Below, in pieces: positions 39,473 to 43,567 of a stretch of 43,567 nucleotides of DNA. The number at the start of each line of letters is the position of its first letter. The stretch's first letter is position 1. A program made the position numbers and the translations under genes. Source of the DNA: JAVVEH01 sp032251435 (GTDB lineage Bacteria; Verrucomicrobiota; Lentisphaeria; Oligosphaerales; MVZH01); contig JAVVEH010000037.1 of the NCBI GenBank assembly GCA_032251435.1, forward strand, positions 1 through 43,567, given 5' to 3'. The notes beneath the pieces were generated by a model, which was not told the origin of the DNA, did no database searches, and was given only the letters and a program-made list of their open reading frames with translations.

Positions 39473-42220
39473 TCAGGCGGACGGAGCTTCTTTGGTGAAA
39501 CGACATTTCGGATACCCGGAACATCCCAGGAAAGGTCCGCGCTTGCTGTTTCGAAGGACCAATTGTTTGCCGCACTCCGGACAGGTCTCCTCAACCAACG
39601 CCGCCTTGCCGCCACCACTTTTCTCAGGCCCGGACTGGCCGCCGGCGGGCAGGTTGAATTTAGCCTGCAATTCAGCGTAATCCGGCAATTGCCCGTGATA
39701 GCGCGAAAGCAGCTTTTTCACCGCCCCCACCTGCCGGTCAGACAACGTTTTTTTGCGGGCGAACTGGTTGATCACAGATTTGGCGAAATCCTGATCATCA
39801 TAGGTCCGGCGGCCGACCTTCCGGGGGGGATTCCACTCCTGGATCCGGTCGAACACCGCCAACAGTTCGGCTGTTTCCGCCGCGGCCGCCTCATCCACAG
39901 GTTCCGCTTCGGCATCCAGCGTGTGTTTCGCCGCCACTTCGGCGAAGTTTTCCGCTTGGCCCCGATATTTCAAAAACAACTTCACCAGCGCCTGTTCCTG
40001 ACGGTCCGTCAGCGGTTTATCGTCATCGATACGGCTTTTCAATGAGGTGAAGAATTTTTTATCGTCATACACGCGGTTGCCGCGTTTTTCCGGTTCAGCC
40101 CAATCCACATGCCGCAACGCGGCGGTCAACTCAACCGCCAATGCCGACGGCGGCGCCTCGTCCCGTTTTTCACGCTGCTTAGCCGCTTCTTTTTTCTTTT
40201 TGCCATCCAGAAGCGCGGTGGCGAACTCATCCTGCAAGCCCAGGCTGTCAACCATCTCGGGAAGGCGGGGCAATTTATCCGCGTATTTCGCCGCCAGTCC
40301 CAGCACGGCGACCCATTGACGATCCGTTAATTTTTGGCCACTGTCCAGGCGATCAGAAATGGACGCTTTGAATTTTCCGTCATCATACGTGGTCCGCCCC
40401 CGTTTCTCCGGTGGATTCCAGTCAAAATCATCTGGAAAAACCGTTAAGAATCTTTGGCAGACATCCGGTTTGGGCGCGTGGATCAAGTCCACATCCACAA
40501 CCCATTGGCGGAAATTCTCGTAGAACTCCTCCAGCATCCCGCGCAGGTCCATCCGCCCCTCTTCAATCTCATCGAGTTTTTCTTCCATGCTGGCGGTGAA
40601 ACCGATGTCAAACAAGTTCGGCATGCTGCCGACCAGATAGTCATTCACCGCGCAACCCAGCTCCGAGGGCACCAAGGCGCCTTTTGCTTTGCTGACATAA
40701 TCCCGGCTCTGAACCGTGTGGATAATACTGGCGTATGTGGAAGGACGGCCGACACCGTTCTGTTCCAGCGCCCGGACCAGAGCCGCTTCAGAATACCGCC
40801 GCGGGGGTTCGGTGAATTTTTGCTCTTTGTCAAGCGTTTCCAGCGCGCAGGCCACACCCGTTTTGACATCCGGCAGAGCGTTCGCGTCATCCTGTGACGC
40901 TTCATCCTCTTCCTGCTGCCCCGTGCCGTAAACCCGGGTGTAACCGGGAAAAACGGTCTTCGTCGCCGTCGCCCGAAACAGGTACTCATGGGTCAGCGCG
41001 GGGGCGGTATCTCCCGGCAGCGCCGCCACATCGACAGTATGTTCTTTTAATTGAGCGGGTGTCATCTGACTGGCCACAAAGCGGTTCCAAATCAACGTGT
41101 ACAATTTGAGCTGGCGGGCGTCTAAATAGGGCGCCATGTCTTTGGGCGACCGGTTGACATCCGTGGGCCGGATGGCCTCATGCGCGGCCTGCGCGCCTTT
41201 GCCCGAACGGTATGTGTTGGGTTTGGCGGGCACATAGTCGGCGCCGTATGTTTCACTCACGTAGCGCCGCGCCGATTCCTGGGCCTCCTTGGCGATCGCC
41301 ACGGAGTCGGTACGCATGTAGGTGATCAACCCCACCGCTCCCTCGGCGCCAATATCCACGCCTTCATAAAGCTGTTGAGCCACCTGCATGGTCTGACGCG
41401 TGGAGAAGCGCAAACGCCCCCCCGCCGCCTGTTGCAAGGTGCTGGTGATAAACGGGGGAGACGGCCGCTGTTTCTTGGGCCGCGTGTTGGTGGCGACAAC
41501 CTTGAAGGCCGCCCGCTCCAATTCCCGGGTCAAAGCCACCGCGGTCTCCGCGTCACCAATCTGAGGCTTCTCCCCGTCCAGCTTAAACAACCGGGTGGCG
41601 AAGACCTGGGGCGGCATCTCCGGCAAAAAGGTGGCGGTTAAATTCCAATATTCCTCGGGGGTGAACGCGAGAATCTCCCGTTCCCGCTCGACAATCAGTC
41701 GAAGCGCCACTGACTGCACGCGGCCGGCGCTGGTGCCCCGCTTGATATTTTTCCACAGCAAGGGGCTGACCTTATAGCCCACCAGGCGGTCAAGAATCCG
41801 ACGGGCCTGCTGCGCGTCCACCCGGGGCATGTCCACAGCCGCCGATTGCTCAAAGGCGTGTTGAATCGCGCTTCGGGTGATCTCATGGAAAGCCACCCGG
41901 TGGAACGTGCCCTTGGATTTTTTCTTCAGCACTTCCTGAAGATGCCAGGCGATCGCCTCCCCTTCTCTGTCCGGGTCAGTCGCCAGATAAATATCCGTGG
42001 CGTCGGCCGCGGCCTTGCTCAACTGAGCGATGATTTTTTTCCCACCCGGGGTGATGGTGTAGGTGGGTTCGAACCCGTGGGCGATATCCACGCCAAAGTC
42101 ATGGCCGGGCAAATCCCGCACATGCCCCATGCTGGCCATGACATGGACATCCTTTCCGAGAAACCGGGCGATGGTCCGCGCTTTGGTGGGTGATTCGACA
42201 ATAACTAGTTTTTTAGGCAT
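39473..42220 (-). CDS. topA: DNA topoisomerase I with triplicated C-terminal module
   Basis: A 915-residue type IA topoisomerase. The Toprim domain has VESPTKART (8-16) and DPDREGEAIAWH (82-93). The catalytic tyrosine is Y301 in GLITYMRTDS. NGVGRPSTYASII (488-500) is conserved. The core ends near residue 580. Instead of several zinc ribbons, the tail has three homologous modules at about 600-651, 706-757 and 795-846. Each has the pattern W-x-x-P-x-K-x-G-x-x-x-YDD-x-x-F, then L-(T/S)-DRQ and a K/R-Y-x-G/D end. One zinc ribbon follows (C880, C883, C900, C906). It relaxes negative supercoils. The gene lies 24 bp downstream of dprA, the order also found in many bacteria. Confidence 0.96.
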   Translation of the reverse strand: MPKKLVIVESPTKARTIARFLGKDVHVMASMGHVRDLPGHDFGVDIAHGFEPTYTITPGGKKIIAQLSKAAADATDIYLATDPDREGEAIAWHLQEVLKKKSKGTFHRVAFHEITRSAIQHAFEQSAAVDMPRVDAQQARRILDRLVGYKVSPLLWKNIKRGTSAGRVQSVALRLIVEREREILAFTPEEYWNLTATFLPEMPPQVFATRLFKLDGEKPQIGDAETAVALTRELERAAFKVVATNTRPKKQRPSPPFITSTLQQAAGGRLRFSTRQTMQVAQQLYEGVDIGAEGAVGLITYMRTDSVAIAKEAQESARRYVSETYGADYVPAKPNTYRSGKGAQAAHEAIRPTDVNRSPKDMAPYLDARQLKLYTLIWNRFVASQMTPAQLKEHTVDVAALPGDTAPALTHEYLFRATATKTVFPGYTRVYGTGQQEEDEASQDDANALPDVKTGVACALETLDKEQKFTEPPRRYSEAALVRALEQNGVGRPSTYASIIHTVQSRDYVSKAKGALVPSELGCAVNDYLVGSMPNLFDIGFTASMEEKLDEIEEGRMDLRGMLEEFYENFRQWVVDVDLIHAPKPDVCQRFLTVFPDDFDWNPPEKRGRTTYDDGKFKASISDRLDSGQKLTDRQWVAVLGLAAKYADKLPRLPEMVDSLGLQDEFATALLDGKKKKEAAKQREKRDEAPPSALAVELTAALRHVDWAEPEKRGNRVYDDKKFFTSLKSRIDDDKPLTDRQEQALVKLFLKYRGQAENFAEVAAKHTLDAEAEPVDEAAAAETAELLAVFDRIQEWNPPRKVGRRTYDDQDFAKSVINQFARKKTLSDRQVGAVKKLLSRYHGQLPDYAELQAKFNLPAGGQSGPEKSGGGKAALVEETCPECGKQLVLRNSKRGPFLGCSGYPKCRFTKEAPSA

Positions 42221-42244
42221 AAGTCCCGTTCACTGCAAAAAAAT

Positions 42245-43369
42245 TCATGATTTGACCACACGGCGCCCCGGCAACTGCCGCACATGACGCTTCATTTCCA
42301 ACATCAAGAGAGCGGACAGCACCTCCGGGGCGGAAAGACCCGATTCATTCACCAGCGTGTCCACCCCGATGTCCTCTTCGCCGATCAAGGAGAGTAGTTT
42401 GACCTCATGTGGCGATAAAGTCAAGTCCCCCGGGGCGGCTTTTTCCAAACCGCCGCCAGGTAATATATCCCTCTTTTCGCTTGTCAGCCCCGGAAGAAAA
42501 GAAAACTCTTCCAGAACATCCTGAAAATTCTCCACCAATTTAGCCATGCCCCCCTTAATCAGCCCATGGCATCCCCGGGATTGCGGCGAGTCAGCCGGGC
42601 CGGGAACAGCGAAAACCAGCCGGTTTTGATCCAGCGCCTGATTGGCGGTGATAATCGAGCCGCTGTGAAAGCCGGCCTCCACCACGATGGTGCCCAGTGT
42701 CAACCCGGAGATAATCCGGTTCCGCATGGGAAACGTCCGTTTGCTCGGCGGAAAACGCATGGGAAATTCGGAAATCAACGCCCCCGAATCCACGATCCGC
42801 CGGGCCAAATCCATATTTTCCTGGGGATACATATGCGCCAGACCGCTGCCCACGACGGCCACCGTTTCGCCCCCCGCGTCCAAGGCCCCCTTGTGGACGA
42901 TGGTGTCGATCCCCCGGGCTAAACCGGAGTACACAACCCAACCCGCCAAAGCGGCTGACCGGGATAGATGATCCGCCATTTTCATCCCGTAGCGGGTGGT
43001 TTGACGGGAACCGACCATGGCGATGGATGAGCGTGACCGGCACAGGACTCCGGGATCGCCCCGGACATACAGGCAGAGGGGCGGATCATGAATCTCTTTC
43101 AATAACGCCGGATACGCCGCGTCCGCCAAGGTGATGATGTCCACGCCTGCCCGCGCCGCCAGCTCACACTCTTTTTCGGCGAAATCCGGCTCCCGCTCAT
43201 GAATCGCCCGGGCGACTTTGGCACCGATACCATGCACCCTCGCCAGCGCCTCGGGCGAAGCCGCCAACACCCGCTCCGCCGTGCCGAAAACATCCAGCAA
43301 GGCTTTCACGCGCACCGGCCCGATGTCCGTCACCCCGTTTAAAGCGATGTACGCCAGTTGTTCAGTCAT
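42245..43369 (-). CDS. dprA: DNA-processing protein DprA
   Basis: A protein of 374 residues from the ATG with GAGG upstream. The N-terminal helix-hairpin-helix part (about 1-65) is followed by the DprA Rossmann-like domain: MVGSRQTTRYG, VVYSGLARGIDTIVHKGAL, TVAVVGSGL-x-x-x-YPQEN, and FPMRNRIISGL, all standard. The C-terminal part (about 300-374) is a winged-helix DML1-like domain. DprA loads RecA on incoming single-stranded DNA in natural transformation; with a type IV pilus-type machine in the same window, competence is plausible. It is the first gene of the dprA-topA-lplA operon. Confidence 0.95.
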   Translation of the reverse strand: MTEQLAYIALNGVTDIGPVRVKALLDVFGTAERVLAASPEALARVHGIGAKVARAIHEREPDFAEKECELAARAGVDIITLADAAYPALLKEIHDPPLCLYVRGDPGVLCRSRSSIAMVGSRQTTRYGMKMADHLSRSAALAGWVVYSGLARGIDTIVHKGALDAGGETVAVVGSGLAHMYPQENMDLARRIVDSGALISEFPMRFPPSKRTFPMRNRIISGLTLGTIVVEAGFHSGSIITANQALDQNRLVFAVPGPADSPQSRGCHGLIKGGMAKLVENFQDVLEEFSFLPGLTSEKRDILPGGGLEKAAPGDLTLSPHEVKLLSLIGEEDIGVDTLVNESGLSAPEVLSALLMLEMKRHVRQLPGRRVVKS

Positions 43370-43413
43370 TGTCAACCTCATGAAGAAATGGCCGGACCGT
43401 AAAACTAATGACA

Positions 43414-43441
43414 ATTATAAGCATAAAATACTTAATGTCAA
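43414..43441 (-). promoter_or_regulatory. Consensus sigma-70 promoter of dprA-topA-lplA
   Basis: On the minus strand, TTGACA (43441-43436) and TATAAT (43419-43414) are both perfect consensus boxes with a 16-bp spacer. The predicted start lies near 43407, giving a leader of about 38 nt before the dprA ATG. Confidence 0.85.
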
Positions 43442-43540
43442 ATTGGCCGCTTCACTACTGGCTGGCAAACTTTGGCCTGGTCGTTTATGTCCAAAACAAC
43501 GTTGGCGCGACCGATATCTCGAAGTATACTTACACCAACG

Positions 43541-43561
43541 AGCCACACTGTGGCTTTTTTT
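43541..43561 (+). terminator. Hairpin with T tract at the window end
   Basis: AGCCACA / TGTGGCT is a perfect inverted repeat (effective loop 3-5 nt) followed by a run of seven T on the plus strand. The transcript it would end is not recognisable in the roughly 100 bp available before it. Confidence 0.4.
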
Positions 43562-43567
43562 ACGGGA

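Noticed and set aside
39429..39575. 49-codon N-terminal extension of LplA
   Set aside because: It runs into topA on the same strand and lacks ligase similarity; the chosen ATG has a strong ribosome binding site.
43370..43414. 15-codon N-terminal extension of DprA
   Set aside because: It would start at the promoter's -10 box; the downstream ATG has GAGG and begins with typical DprA sequence.
43435..43567. Open plus-strand frame of about 44 codons running off the window
   Set aside because: It overlaps the dprA promoter, has no ribosome binding site, and passes through a terminator-like hairpin; it cannot be supported from the part visible.

Overview
The window looks like a chromosomal segment from a Gram-negative-type bacterium of the Planctomycetes-Verrucomicrobia-Chlamydiae (PVC) group, most likely close to Lentisphaerota/Kiritimatiellota. 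This is inferred from several traits: a membrane-anchored PknB-type Ser/Thr kinase with a huge extracytoplasmic part, McsA/McsB/ClpC outside the Firmicutes, heptose (LPS core) genes, a PilMNOPQ-type secretin machine, pseudopilins whose FTLVE motif lacks the usual preceding glycine, and an MFS-HEAT fusion. No marker allows a firm assignment. The left end is a 7-nt tandem array. A run of 100 N inside a 12-nt tandem array marks a scaffold join at 27240-27339.

Left third (436-15064, plus strand): a small secreted protein; then a Ser/Thr kinase, mcsA, mcsB, clpC, an FHA-like membrane protein, hldA, gmhB and a coiled-coil NYN-domain protein in a tight, often overlapping run; then a SurA/parvulin-type foldase and a TatD-type hydrolase. 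The McsB homologue keeps the protein-arginine-kinase fold signatures, but every catalytic and ATP-phosphate-binding residue I can align has been replaced. It therefore reads as a pseudokinase placed between a real Ser/Thr kinase and ClpC. This is the strongest novelty in the window.

Middle (15315-27098, plus strand): a complete pilM-N-O-P-Q-like operon ending in a good intrinsic terminator, followed by three pilin-related genes (PilX-like, PilV-like, and a very large 692-residue PilW-like protein), then rodA and hflX. The pilus ATPases, PilC and prepilin peptidase are not in the window.

Right part: a CpXC-domain protein (minus); a short RpoD-like sigma factor with terminator, NAD kinase, plsY and gpsA (plus). 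On the minus strand there is a cassette of a TrpR-like regulator, a possible 40-residue ORF, a two-cluster ferredoxin-like protein, a radical SAM enzyme and a DUF116-polyprenyl synthetase fusion, which together suggest an uncharacterised isoprenoid/redox pathway. Next come an MFS-HEAT fusion (minus), tRNA-Lys(CTT) with its own terminator (plus), and a dprA-topA-lplA operon (minus) behind a consensus sigma-70 promoter. TopA carries three copies of an approximately 50-residue module in its C-terminal part.

All functional statements rest on reading translated sequences by eye. No database search was run.
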